Positions 1-8,133 of a stretch of 15,209 nt of DNA are shown piece by piece. The notes under the pieces are model-generated. The model made no database searches and had not been told where the DNA came from. It worked only from the letters and a program-made list of their open reading frames with translations. Origin of the DNA: JBHPCZ01 sp042573625 (lineage in GTDB: Bacteria > Desulfobacterota > Desulfobacteria > Desulfobacterales > UBA11574); NCBI GenBank assembly GCA_042573625.1, contig JBHPCZ010000085.1, forward strand, positions 1-15,209, read 5' to 3'. Position 1 is the stretch's first letter. Every line of letters starts with the position of its first letter. A program made the position numbers and the translations under genes.

Positions 1-668
1 CCTTTGGCTGGAAGCCCGAAGACTATCCCAATGCCATGCAAGGCCTTAATTTTTATCCGCGCAATCTCTTCTTCAGTCCGGGCAATAACCATTCCCCCTT
101 CGCCTGTAGTAATATTTTTGGTCACATAGAAGCTAAAGCAGCCAAAGTCACCAAATGTTCCTGTCTTTTTCCCTTTGTACTCGGCTTCGATAACATGGGC
201 ACAATCTTCAATGATTTTAAGCCTGTATTTTTCAGCGAGAACACAAATCCGATCCATATCACAGGGACGACCGGCAAAATGGACTGGAAGAATGGCACGG
301 GTGTTTGAGGTTATTTTTTCTTCGATCTGAAGCGGATCAATGTTCATCGTATCCGGATGGATATCTGCCAGTACAGGAGTGGCACCGGTGTGAATAATAG
401 CATTAACAGTGGCGCAAAAAGTCAGAGCCGGTGCAATGACCTCATCGCCGGATTTGATCCCGGCGGCAAGCATACTCAACTGCAAAGCAGCTGTGCCGGA
501 ATTAACAGCGGCTACATGTTTTACACCTTTATAGTCTGCAAAGTCCTGCTCAAACTGAGCAACACGTGGGCCGGTGCCCAACCATCCTGACTTCATTATA
601 TCAACAAGTTCTTCAATCTCAGGGGTTTCAATTGCCGGTGCTCCGAAGACAAGAAAGTTCTCACGCAT
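1..668 (-). CDS. DegT/DnrJ/EryC1/StrS-family sugar aminotransferase (partial, 3' end outside window)
   Basis: This is a PLP-dependent aminotransferase of the family that converts keto-sugar nucleotides to amino sugars for surface glycans. The first 222 residues are present; the family is usually about 370-400 residues, so the C-terminal domain lies beyond the left edge. Visible family marks are the N-terminal segment GWLGTGPRVAQFE (about 28-40), NSGTAALQL (about 56-64), the cofactor-contacting EDCAH with Asp155, and TKNITTGEGGM, in which Lys184 should form the Schiff base with PLP. The start ATG at 668 has a GAGG Shine-Dalgarno about 7 bases upstream. It follows the radical SAM gene by 28 bases, so the two are probably cotranscribed. 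Which sugar is aminated (ArnB-, PseC- or WbpE-like role) cannot be told. Family assignment is firm; the exact substrate is unknown. Confidence 0.93.
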   Translation of the reverse strand, partial: MRENFLVFGAPAIETPEIEELVDIMKSGWLGTGPRVAQFEQDFADYKGVKHVAAVNSGTAALQLSMLAAGIKSGDEVIAPALTFCATVNAIIHTGATPVLADIHPDTMNIDPLQIEEKITSNTRAILPVHFAGRPCDMDRICVLAEKYRLKIIEDCAHVIEAEYKGKKTGTFGDFGCFSFYVTKNITTGEGGMVIARTEEEIARIKIKALHGIGIVFGLPAK

Positions 669-696
669 AAGTATACCTCGGGAAGAATTTAACTGT

Positions 697-2076
697 CTAA
701 AACAGCATGGAAAAGACCCTCTTCAGCAAATACCAAAAATGTTTCCAGGAATTTATTTCCATCAACTGACATATTAAAATACGGGGACGCAGGTGGAAAG
801 AGAGAAAGGCCTTCCTTTGAAGCCGTTTTAGTTCTTTCTCCGGGATTTCAGTGGCATAAGCCACTTCAGAAGGTTTAATTTTGCTCCAGTCCAGGCAATT
901 CAATCGGCCTTGGTTTTTCAACTCATCGTATATCCTTGATCCCGGCATAGGATGGAAAATAGCAAACTGTGCTCGTTTTAAATTAAGACTTTTGGCAAAC
1001 TTGATGGTCTCTTCAATCTCTTGCCTTTTTTCACCAGGGAACCCTATCATGAAAAGACCGGTGGGTTTGCATCCGGCCCGGTTCATCATTGCAACCTGCT
1101 TGCGTACCGTCTCAACAGTCAATTGCTTCTGCATCAATTGCAACACCCGGTTCGAACCGGATTCAATCGCCACCGTGAAAGTGTAACACCCAGACCTTTT
1201 CATTAAACGAAACGTATCCACATCTAGAGAATCCACCCGTATGCCGCTGGAGCAATGCCAGAATATGTTATTTCCATTTTTTATCAGCGCTCTGCAAAAC
1301 TGCTGGACGAACTTCTTGTTTATTGTAAAATTATCGTCCTCAATATGAATTTCTTTAACGCCGTATTCATTTCTCAACAAGGAAATTTCCTCAAGCACAT
1401 GATCGAGAGTCCGGAAACGAACCTTCCTGCCATTAATCGTATGAGAGGCGCAAAAGGAACAGTTAAAAGGACACCCTCGGGTTGTAATAATCGGTGCGAT
1501 GGGGAATTCTTTGGCAAATCCTTGGTGAGGTGCTTCAGGATAATCAGCTGGTGGCATCAGATCCCAGGCCGGAATGCCCAAAGAGTCCAGATTGTCGACA
1601 AAAACCGGTGAATTAAGTTTAATTTTCCCGTCATCACGCCAGATCAGACCAGGGATCGAATCAAATTGAATAGAATCATCCCCCGATAGCTTTTTCACCA
1701 GAAGCGCCACACCTTCTTCGCCCTCTCCCCTGAAGCCGAAGTCAGCTTCTTTAAAATATTCCAAAGATCGTTGAAGCTCTCCCGACGGATGCGCCCCCCC
1801 GACGATGGTTACAACATTTTTATTCAACTTCTTTACGATCTTCAAGCTCTCTTTGACCGGGTAAACATCACAGGACCAAACCTGGAACCCAACGATTTCA
1901 GGGTTGTATTTGTCTAAAAACCCTTCAAATTCCTTCAAAGAGACGCCTTCCTTAACGCAATCCAAAATATACGGTTCAACGTTTATTTTTCGAAGCGCGG
2001 TCGCAATATATCCCAAACCCAAGGGAGGCGAGATGATATAGGTATTGCTGATGGGGCGGACCAATAATATTTTCAT
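697..2076 (-). CDS. B12-binding-domain radical SAM protein
   Basis: This 459-residue protein has the architecture of cobalamin-dependent class B radical SAM enzymes. An N-terminal B12-binding-like Rossmann domain (about 1-140, with VGGAHPSGE near 92-100) precedes a radical SAM barrel. The 4Fe-4S motif CxxxCxxC is present as GCPFNCSFC (Cys202, Cys206, Cys209). The classical DxHxxG cobalamin-ligand motif is not seen, as in many members of this group. IESGS (about 301-305) and MIGFPGE (about 344-350) are typical radical SAM segments. Such enzymes methylate or rearrange unactivated carbons in lipids, antibiotics and cell-envelope molecules. The reaction here is unknown. The ATG at 2076 has AAAGGA about 7 bases upstream and overlaps the stop of the preceding methyltransferase as ATGA, indicating translational coupling. 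The context suggests tailoring of a glycan or its lipid carrier. Confidence 0.92.
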   Translation of the reverse strand: MKILLVRPISNTYIISPPLGLGYIATALRKINVEPYILDCVKEGVSLKEFEGFLDKYNPEIVGFQVWSCDVYPVKESLKIVKKLNKNVVTIVGGAHPSGELQRSLEYFKEADFGFRGEGEEGVALLVKKLSGDDSIQFDSIPGLIWRDDGKIKLNSPVFVDNLDSLGIPAWDLMPPADYPEAPHQGFAKEFPIAPIITTRGCPFNCSFCASHTINGRKVRFRTLDHVLEEISLLRNEYGVKEIHIEDDNFTINKKFVQQFCRALIKNGNNIFWHCSSGIRVDSLDVDTFRLMKRSGCYTFTVAIESGSNRVLQLMQKQLTVETVRKQVAMMNRAGCKPTGLFMIGFPGEKRQEIEETIKFAKSLNLKRAQFAIFHPMPGSRIYDELKNQGRLNCLDWSKIKPSEVAYATEIPEKELKRLQRKAFLSFHLRPRILICQLMEINSWKHFWYLLKRVFSMLF

Positions 2077-2780
2077 ATGTTTTTCCTTTTATATCCCATG
2101 CCCCAGACAACCAAACCGAAATGTTTGGACAACAAAGAGGTTTCAATACAGTCGACCAAAGTTCGACGAATACGGTTAAATAATAAACGCAAAAAAGCAC
2201 TGCCATAATAGGGCTCAGTAATCACTCTTTCACATCCGGCAGACACCATGATATTTGAAAGTTGTTTTCCGGAAAAGGGTTTTCCATAGGTCACCATTAA
2301 ATCATACTCACTTCTGATTATTCGATTAAATAGAATGCCCGCCCAATAGTAAGGTGTAATTAAATACGGCACTACGGCGACAACAATACCTCCCGGCTTA
2401 CACGTCCTGACCTGTTCACCCAGCGCTTGTTCGGTTTCTTCAAAGTGTTCAATCACCCCCAAGCTATATACCATATCGAAAGTATCATCTCGAAACGGAA
2501 TACTGCGGGCATCTGCTTCGATAACATTTAATCCTCTGTACACATTATCCCGGACAGATTGGGATACAATATCGATACCCACGACATCATTCCCTTGATT
2601 TGCAAAATATTCCATCATCATTCCCAGGCCGCACCCCACATCAAGGATTTTTTTTCCTGTCAAGTTGGGCATAAACCTTTCAAACATTCTTCGCGAAGCA
2701 AAATCAAAATACCCCTTCTGCTTCAACAAAATGTTCTCCTTTGACCAAAAAGCAACCAAGGAATTCGAATGCCTGTGCAC
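2073..2780 (-). CDS. class I SAM-dependent methyltransferase
   Basis: This 235-residue protein has the Methyltransf_11-type Rossmann fold. Motif I is KKILDVGCGLG (about 43-53), the acidic residue after strand 2 is Asp70 in GIDIV, and EADARSIPF (about 88-96) and GVIEHF (about 108-113) correspond to later motifs. It has no signal peptide and should be cytoplasmic. The start is a GTG at 2780 with GAGAGG about 5 bases upstream, a better ribosome site than any internal start. Its stop overlaps the radical SAM start (ATGA), so the pair is likely made together, and it begins 36 bases after the membrane glycosyltransferase. The acceptor could be a sugar, lipid or small molecule and cannot be named. 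Family call is strong. Confidence 0.9.
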   Translation of the reverse strand: MHRHSNSLVAFWSKENILLKQKGYFDFASRRMFERFMPNLTGKKILDVGCGLGMMMEYFANQGNDVVGIDIVSQSVRDNVYRGLNVIEADARSIPFRDDTFDMVYSLGVIEHFEETEQALGEQVRTCKPGGIVVAVVPYLITPYYWAGILFNRIIRSEYDLMVTYGKPFSGKQLSNIMVSAGCERVITEPYYGSAFLRLLFNRIRRTLVDCIETSLLSKHFGLVVWGMGYKRKNI

Positions 2781-2816
2781 CGCCCTCTCCGTTTCTCAGT
2801 CAGATTAAAATCCCAT

Positions 2817-3731
2817 TCAGGATTTGCGTAAAACCTCTTTAATTATATATTGAGGCCTGTGATTTACGTTCAAATATGTCCGTCCGACATACTCGCCAAT
2901 CATCCCCAGCGACATCAATGTAAAGCCGCCGATGACAAGTACCAGACACGCCAGGGTGGTCCAGCCTTGTATCGTCCCGTATGATAAGTAATAGAAAATA
3001 TAATATGCTGCCAGCAAAAAACCCAAAAAAGCCAAAAATATTCCCATGAAAGAAGCCAGTCGCAACGGAAAAACCGAAAAGCCGGTCAGATGTTTGGCCC
3101 AGACGGTAAGAGATTTTCTAAAGGAATACGTGCTGATACCTGAAAAACGTTCATAATGCGAAACCTGTACCTGGGTCAAATTATGGGTAATTGACAGAAT
3201 CAATCCATCAACGTATGGGAAGGGACCTCTGTATAGGCAGATCTCATCAACCACTTCCTTTTTGATAATCTTAAAAGGAGAAAGATAGATTTGTTTCGGT
3301 TTGTTTAAAAGTATTTCCGCCATTTTACCGTTAATCCAGCTTCCGATATTCTTCCACCACTTTTGTTTTTTTATTTCAAAATCTGCACAGCACACGTCAT
3401 AACCTTCTCGGCATTTTTCAACAAGTTTTATGATATCCTCCGGAGCATGTTGCAGGTCATCATCCATGATAACGGTGTAGTTACCTTGTGCCTGCCTTAA
3501 TCCAGCCAATAAGGCATTATCCTGGCCACTGTTTATTCTCAGATTAACACCAACGATGAAATCATCTTTTTTGATAATATCACAAACAACTTCCCAGCTT
3601 TCATCGGTACTCTGATCGTTCACGAGGATCAATTCATAATTATCTTTCAGAGTTTCGTGTACCCGTCTGGCCAGTTCCGGCAAACAATCCGAGCTGTTAT
3701 ATACCGGAACAACAACACTGATGTTGATCAT
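2817..3731 (-). CDS. GT2 polyprenyl-phosphate glycosyltransferase, ArnC/GtrB-like, two C-terminal membrane helices
   Basis: This enzyme is predicted to transfer a sugar from a nucleotide donor to undecaprenyl phosphate on the cytoplasmic face of the inner membrane. The GT-A domain starts with ISVVVPVYN. It carries LVNDQSTDES and the metal-binding MDDDLQHAPED (about residue 90 from this start). Two hydrophobic helices (about 222-250 and 256-282) are followed by SLGMIGEYVGRTYLNVNHRPQYIIKE, a hallmark of the ArnC/GtrB/YfdH group. The reading frame is open to an ATG at 3755. I prefer the ATG at 3731 because AGGG lies about 6 bases ahead of it, whereas the only purine run before 3755 abuts that codon. 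This gives 304 residues. The product would be a lipid-linked sugar usable by GT-C enzymes such as those encoded upstream. The sugar is unknown. Confidence 0.9.
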   Translation of the reverse strand: MINISVVVPVYNSSDCLPELARRVHETLKDNYELILVNDQSTDESWEVVCDIIKKDDFIVGVNLRINSGQDNALLAGLRQAQGNYTVIMDDDLQHAPEDIIKLVEKCREGYDVCCADFEIKKQKWWKNIGSWINGKMAEILLNKPKQIYLSPFKIIKKEVVDEICLYRGPFPYVDGLILSITHNLTQVQVSHYERFSGISTYSFRKSLTVWAKHLTGFSVFPLRLASFMGIFLAFLGFLLAAYYIFYYLSYGTIQGWTTLACLVLVIGGFTLMSLGMIGEYVGRTYLNVNHRPQYIIKEVLRKS

Positions 3732-3742
3732 GTCTTTCCCTT

Positions 3743-3967
3743 TCACTGATACCATCCTTTGTTAATGGGAATTGGATTATAGCGGTTGTCAAAATAGCGT
3801 TCCATTTCAGTCGCCGGATAATTCCGTTACAGTCAGCAAAAACTCAAAAAGAAAATATCATAGAGACACCAGAGCCTCAACAATTTTAAGAATGGTAATC
3901 TTATCAAATTCCCTGTTGCCGAAACCGCACAGGTTGAAATAGTGTCTTTCAATGCCGATAGACCAAT
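3743..3967 (-). other. intergenic stretch with two short protein-like frames, possible decayed gene
   Basis: No family-recognisable gene lies between the two glycosyltransferases. Two short minus-strand frames read like protein. One runs from an ATG at 3986 to a TGA at 3858-3860 (42 residues, containing GIERHYFNLCGFGNREFDK and ending IVEALVSL) and overlaps the end of the DPM1-like gene. The other runs from an ATG at 3805 to a TGA at 3743-3745 (20 residues, MERYFDNRYNPIPINKGWYQ). They are in different frames with stops between them. They could be scraps of a lost gene or chance frames. I do not recognise either. Confidence 0.25.
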
Positions 3968-4708
3968 TTACTTGCCTGCAGACCATCGATATATATAAAG
4001 AGAACGCAAATGAGAAAGATAGAGAAGTTGCTGTTTAAACGTCAATTTACTCTCTCCGATTTGTCGGGTGCGAAAATGGATCGGTACCTCTTTGAGATTT
4101 TTAGGTTTGCCTTTTACAATCAATTCAAGTGCAATTTTATAGCCGGACGGAGAGAGTTCATCACATTGCTCCCACAGCGAGCGAGGCAAGCCAAAAAACC
4201 CGGACATGGGGTCACTCGCCGAAACCAGGCCTCTGGCGAGGAGTGAAGCGAATTTCGAATTGAGGTATCGATAAAGGGTCCAGCGATCATCTGTTCCGCC
4301 GCCTTCTATGTAGCGGGAACCGAGAACAAAATCGACCCCCTGCCTAACCTCTCTATATAACACGGGTATGACAGCCGGTGGGTGCGAGAGATCGGCGTCC
4401 ATCACAACAAACACCGGTGCGCGGGCGTGTTTAAAGCCTTCAAGGACCGCGGTTGCGAGTCCCCGCTCATTCGTTCTGACGATGAGTTTCAGTGAAATCC
4501 CCTGTTTTCGAAGCCTATCACACACACCGACGATGCCGTCCTCACTGTTATCGTCAACGACAATTAATTCCCATTCAGGAATGGCGTGCTCCAAATTCGC
4601 GGAAATTTCTCTCACCAGGATGGGGATATTCATCGCTTCCCTTAATGTCGGGACAACAATGGACAGCTTTGGTGAATCAAACGGATTATCCGTCACACTT
4701 TTTGCCAA
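3968..4708 (-). CDS. GT2 dolichyl/polyprenyl-phosphate mannosyltransferase-like (DPM1-like)
   Basis: This 246-residue protein is a DPM1-type glycosyltransferase that would make polyprenyl-phosphate-linked mannose or a similar sugar. It carries KLSIVVPTLREAMNIPIL (about 14-31), VVDDNSEDG (about 50-58), the metal-binding DAD (104-106) followed by LSHPP, SRYIEGG, and DPMSGFFGLPRSLWE, all characteristic of the family. It ends soon after LLYLSHLRSLYIYRW without the GtrA-like membrane domain some bacterial homologues have, so it resembles the soluble form. The start codon is TTG at 4708 with GGAG about 10 bases upstream; a GTG slightly downstream is the alternative. It follows the methyltransferase by 132 bases that hold nothing I recognise. 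With TMTC-like proteins encoded nearby, it is a good candidate donor-maker for them. The exact sugar is an inference. Confidence 0.9.
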   Translation of the reverse strand: MAKSVTDNPFDSPKLSIVVPTLREAMNIPILVREISANLEHAIPEWELIVVDDNSEDGIVGVCDRLRKQGISLKLIVRTNERGLATAVLEGFKHARAPVFVVMDADLSHPPAVIPVLYREVRQGVDFVLGSRYIEGGGTDDRWTLYRYLNSKFASLLARGLVSASDPMSGFFGLPRSLWEQCDELSPSGYKIALELIVKGKPKNLKEVPIHFRTRQIGESKLTFKQQLLYLSHLRSLYIYRWSAGK

Positions 4709-4840
4709 GTTACGATTTCTCCATCTGTATTGTTGAACATCCCTCAGGGTTGATTATATTGATAGACATCGCCCTTTTGATCCTGGAAACCGGTTCTTTC
4801 TCAACAGCCTTACCATCATCTGTATTCGGTTTTTGTAATA

Positions 4841-5563
4841 TCACCAGGATACACCAAAGGGAAAGTTTAAACGGCTGAGGCAAGCAATCTCTGCCGTATA
4901 CAATACCCCCAGCGCAGTGTTGATCCAGCCTGGAAGTTTCATGAAGAAGTCGGACCTGGGGGGCTTGCCACGATCCAGAAACCCTTTTAACTTTCTTGTG
5001 ACCAGAATTGGAATAAATAATAGGATTTTGAAATAACTGGCTTTTATCACGGAACAATTCAACCGGTCTATCCTTCTCAGCATCTGCTGCCGGGTGTACC
5101 GCCGTCTGTGGTGAAGTGCCTCGTCATGAGCGCTCCACAAAGCGTTGAACGCCGGAACGGTGATGACGATGTACCCACCGGGTTTACAGACCCGAAGCGT
5201 CTCTTCCAAAATCGGCCCCTCGTTGTCAAGGTGCTCCATGACGTCAAGGCAGGTAACCGCGGTAAACGTGTTGTCTTTAAAAGGGATGTGCCGGCCGACA
5301 TCTGAACAGACCAGACAGCCACATCCACTTTGTTTAGAGAATTCCAGGGCTGCCAATGAAAAATCGATGCCGCAAACAGCACCATATTTTTTCATCAGTT
5401 TCAATATTCCCCCGGTTCCGCAGCCGATGTCGAGAACCCGGACTTCACCGGGGACGTCAAGGCAATAGTCTTTAAACACGCTCTCCGCCAGGTGTTGTTT
5501 CCCGACAAACCACCAGTAGGCGTCTTCAATATCGCCCATTATTTTGTATTCATCGTGTTCCAT
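4841..5563 (-). CDS. class I SAM-dependent methyltransferase, glycan-locus type
   Basis: This 240-residue cytoplasmic methyltransferase has motif I VLDIGCGTG (about 43-51), acidic Asp67 in GIDFS, CSDVGRHIPF (about 86-95) and CLDVMEHLDNE (about 105-115). The N-terminal EDAYWWFVGKQ (about 13-23) and the later PAFNALWSAHDEALHHRRRYT (split here as PAFNALWSAHDE plus LHHRRRYT) are shared with methyltransferases commonly found beside polyprenyl-phosphate glycosyltransferases. A hydrophobic stretch near 164-172 (KILLFIPIL) may contact the membrane. The ATG at 5563 has GGCGGA about 6 bases upstream. It starts only 17 bases after the truncated TMTC-like gene, at what looks like a recombination junction, and precedes the DPM1-like gene. 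Substrate unknown, possibly a sugar or lipid-linked sugar. Confidence 0.9.
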   Translation of the reverse strand: MEHDEYKIMGDIEDAYWWFVGKQHLAESVFKDYCLDVPGEVRVLDIGCGTGGILKLMKKYGAVCGIDFSLAALEFSKQSGCGCLVCSDVGRHIPFKDNTFTAVTCLDVMEHLDNEGPILEETLRVCKPGGYIVITVPAFNALWSAHDEALHHRRRYTRQQMLRRIDRLNCSVIKASYFKILLFIPILVTRKLKGFLDRGKPPRSDFFMKLPGWINTALGVLYTAEIACLSRLNFPFGVSW

Positions 5564-5580
5564 CTTTATTCCGCCGCCGG

Positions 5581-6195
5581 CTAACCCGGCTGTTTCCCTG
5601 ACCCGGATTTCTCATAGGGAAGCGTTACGAGCATGGGTTTGGCCATCAACCCAAGACACAAAAGCAGTATGCTCAAAAGATAGCTGACAAGCCGCCTCTT
5701 CCTGACGTAACGAAGGTAAAGCGCAATCGACAGGAAACCGAAAAAGGTGCTCAAAACATCCTTCCGTTTGGAAACCCATACCACCGATTCCACATGAAGC
5801 GGATGCAGAGCAAACAGTGCTGCCACAAATGCGCTCGGCCAGACCCCCTCGCTCATCTGCCGGAAAATATAAAATAACAGCAGGCTGTTTGCCATGTGAA
5901 ACATCAGACTGGTCCAGTGACGCCCCGCGGGGTTCAACGCGTAAAGCTCGCAATCCAGCATATGAGACACCCATGTTAATGGAAACCAGTTCGCATCATA
6001 CAGGGTCGTAAATGCCCAAACAACCCCCTGCCATGTTAGGCCGGCTTGAACATGTCTATTTTTCGTGACATAAAGCTCATCATCAAAACCGGAAAAATCG
6101 GCGAACTGCACCTGCCAGTAGGAAACGAGAATTACAGAAATCAACAAAAGATAGACGACAAGTGCCTGTCGCCGCGATTTATAAACATGATCCAT
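5581..6195 (-). CDS. TMTC-like membrane protein, C-terminally truncated (copy A)
   Basis: This 204-residue frame matches only the N-terminal third of the neighbouring 600-residue proteins. It has the first membrane helix, GFDDELYVTKNRHV (about 36-49), LTWVSHMLDCELYALNP, and HPLHVESVVWVSKRK. Similarity stops abruptly at MAKPMLVTLP (about residue 193), after which it reads YEKSGSGKQPG and stops. The central membrane part and all TPR repeats are missing. A Glu conserved in the other copies (WVSERK or WVAERK) is Lys here. Its ATG overlaps the stop of copy B as TAATG, so it is translationally coupled. It is probably a non-functional remnant left by a deletion that joined the array to the methyltransferase gene. 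A functional half-protein cannot be excluded. Confidence 0.85.
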   Translation of the reverse strand: MDHVYKSRRQALVVYLLLISVILVSYWQVQFADFSGFDDELYVTKNRHVQAGLTWQGVVWAFTTLYDANWFPLTWVSHMLDCELYALNPAGRHWTSLMFHMANSLLLFYIFRQMSEGVWPSAFVAALFALHPLHVESVVWVSKRKDVLSTFFGFLSIALYLRYVRKRRLVSYLLSILLLCLGLMAKPMLVTLPYEKSGSGKQPG

Positions 6196-7997
6196 TATTG
6201 ATTGTTGAGGGTTCTCTTGTTTGATATTTTTTTTCTATTATCTTCAAAATGCTTTCGAGCTTTCGCAAAATTCGGGGCGATGTGGATCGCCCTGGAGAAA
6301 AAGATCTCGGCTTTTTTAAATTTTCCCTGATGGGTCAGAATAAGGCCTATGTAATCATAGGCTTTGGCATAGTCAGGATGAATTCGAATCGTTTCGGCAA
6401 AATGAGCATATGCCCCTTGCAATCTATTCTGCTTCAGCAGAAGAATTCCAAGGTTGTAGTGCGCATTTGCATGCTCGGGATTGATCCGGAGTGCTTTGTT
6501 ATAGTATTTCTCTGCTTTATCAAGCTTTCCTTTGTCCGCCAGAGCAATCCCCAGGTTGCTGTAGGCATTGTCATTTTCCGGATTAATTTCCAAAGCCTTT
6601 TTATAATGGAAAACAGCCTGATCGGTTTTACCACGGACAAATAAAGCCGCCCCCATATTGTTATGGGCAAAATCATTCCTGTCATCCACGTTGATGGCAT
6701 TTTGATAAAGGGTTAGATCATTCTTCCAGTGACTCACCTGCACCATGGTACGCATTGCAAGAACTGAAAGGGCAATTGCGGCACCGGTGACCAGAATCCC
6801 CGTTTTCCAACGACGGTTTGAAAAATAATCCGCCCCTCCCCACGCGATGATGATAAATAGCCCGATCAGCGGTATGTATGCGAAGCGGTCCGCCATGGCC
6901 GGCCATAAGCCTCCCTGAACCAGCCCGATAACCGGCACAAGCGTCCCAAAATACCAGAACCACCCAACCGAAAAATACGGCATCCGCCTCAACGCCAGAA
7001 TCGCCAGAACAAGCATACAAATTAACAGTGATCCGGCCCCGGCGACCTGCCACATCGGCAACATGGCATCTGGAAAAGGATATAAAACAGACAGACTCTG
7101 TGGCCAGACCATCTTTCCCATGTAGCACACGTAGGATACCAGGGCGTTTGCCATGCGGAGCTTCATCGATACAAATTCTGTGGATACTAAGTTTCCTTGG
7201 TGTTGAAGGGTAAATACGGACAAACAGATCGAAATTACCGAAAGCAGTAAAAACGGTATTTTTTCTAAAATTATATGAAAAACAGGCGGCTCTATATGAT
7301 CGGGCACGGGCTTGTTCGCTTTTCCATCACGATCAAACCCTACATGTCCAAAACCAATCCGGCCCAGTGGCCAATAATCCAGCAATAACAGTACACACGG
7401 CAAGGTCACAAGTACCGGTTTGGCCATAAGGCCCAATGCAAATATCAATAATGTCAAAAGATACCTGTAAAGATCCGGCCGTCTGCAATAATAGGCGTAA
7501 CTCAATAACGTCAGCATCCAGAACAAAGTGCTCAGTACATTCTTCCGCTCCGACACCCAGGCCACCGACTCCACATTCAGGGGGTGCAGTGCAAACAATG
7601 CCGCAACAAAAAAGCTCCGCCAATGCGCACCAGTCATCTGATTGAGCACCCAAAAGAGCAGTAGGCTGTTCGCCGTATGAAACAGCACATTGGTCCAGTG
7701 ATGCCCCAAGGAATTTAACCCATAAAGCTCACAATCCAGCATGTGGGAAAGCCATGTCAACGGGTGCCAGTATGTTTTCTCCTTGTTTGAAAAAGCAAAA
7801 GCCCAAACAACGCCGTCCCGCGTTAACCCCTTCCGTACATGACGATTTTCAGTAACATGTACGGTATCGTCAATGCTAACAAAATCGGCATGCTGTACCT
7901 GTCCGTAGCAGATTATGATTCCTACGATCATGAGCAGGCCGATGAGAAGGTTTTTTCGGCGGCGCTTATTATCAGCACGTGGCTTCGGCGTTATCAT
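6195..7997 (-). CDS. TMTC-like GT-C membrane protein with C-terminal TPR repeats (copy B)
   Basis: This 600-residue inner-membrane protein is predicted to be a GT-C-fold glycosyltransferase related to eukaryotic TMTC O-mannosyltransferases, with the active site on the outer face of the membrane. The first helix (about 16-32) is followed by an acidic pair, SIDDTVHVTENRHV with Asp43-Asp44, the usual place of the GT-C catalytic acid. Then come LTWLSHMLDCELYGLN, HPLNVESVAWVSERK (138-152) and GLMAKPVLVTLP, further helices, and GTLVPVIGLVQGGLWPAMADRFAY (in two blocks, about 351-361 and 362-374). From about 443 to 578 there are four 34-residue TPRs, such as DNAYSNLGIALADKGKLDKA. TPRs of this type usually bind protein partners. 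The gene is coupled to copy A downstream and has the leader shared with copy C upstream. Enzymatic activity and sugar are inferred, not shown. Confidence 0.88.
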   Translation of the reverse strand: MITPKPRADNKRRRKNLLIGLLMIVGIIICYGQVQHADFVSIDDTVHVTENRHVRKGLTRDGVVWAFAFSNKEKTYWHPLTWLSHMLDCELYGLNSLGHHWTNVLFHTANSLLLFWVLNQMTGAHWRSFFVAALFALHPLNVESVAWVSERKNVLSTLFWMLTLLSYAYYCRRPDLYRYLLTLLIFALGLMAKPVLVTLPCVLLLLDYWPLGRIGFGHVGFDRDGKANKPVPDHIEPPVFHIILEKIPFLLLSVISICLSVFTLQHQGNLVSTEFVSMKLRMANALVSYVCYMGKMVWPQSLSVLYPFPDAMLPMWQVAGAGSLLICMLVLAILALRRMPYFSVGWFWYFGTLVPVIGLVQGGLWPAMADRFAYIPLIGLFIIIAWGGADYFSNRRWKTGILVTGAAIALSVLAMRTMVQVSHWKNDLTLYQNAINVDDRNDFAHNNMGAALFVRGKTDQAVFHYKKALEINPENDNAYSNLGIALADKGKLDKAEKYYNKALRINPEHANAHYNLGILLLKQNRLQGAYAHFAETIRIHPDYAKAYDYIGLILTHQGKFKKAEIFFSRAIHIAPNFAKARKHFEDNRKKISNKRTLNNQ

Positions 7998-8039
7998 ATT
8001 CCTTGTTGCCTTGAGAAAAAATGCGCTTTGAAATGCTGC
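7998..8039 (-). promoter_or_regulatory. conserved 5' leader of copy B
   Basis: On the minus strand the 16-mer GCAGCATTTCAAAGCG (8024-8039) sits 27-42 bases ahead of the copy B start. It is followed by a pyrimidine-rich TTT/TCTC stretch and AAGGCA about 11 bases before the ATG. The same arrangement precedes copy C at nearly the same distance. AAGGCA is the likely Shine-Dalgarno site. The 16-mer could be a retained duplicate or a regulatory element. Confidence 0.5.
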
Positions 8040-8133
8040 AATACAAGCCTCATATGGGTATGCATCGAGGATTTTTGTTTTTCAATACCATGAATTCGGG
8101 CTAATTTTTCTATTTTCCCCGAACCTTGGTAAA

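Noticed and set aside
881..1611. Rightward open frames opposite the radical SAM gene
   Set aside because: They oppose a gene with an intact CxxxCxxC and full-length homology, and their composition is not protein-like.
4368..4878. Rightward frames of 122 and 128 residues
   Set aside because: They are antisense to the DPM1-like gene, whose DDNS, DAD and DPMSGFF motifs are intact.
4710..5057. 115-residue leftward frame overlapping the methyltransferase and the gap to the DPM1-like gene
   Set aside because: Most of it is out of phase with the clear methyltransferase frame. The part in the gap has no recognisable similarity.
6718..7128. 136-residue leftward open frame
   Set aside because: Antiphase shadow inside copy B, with no recognisable domain.
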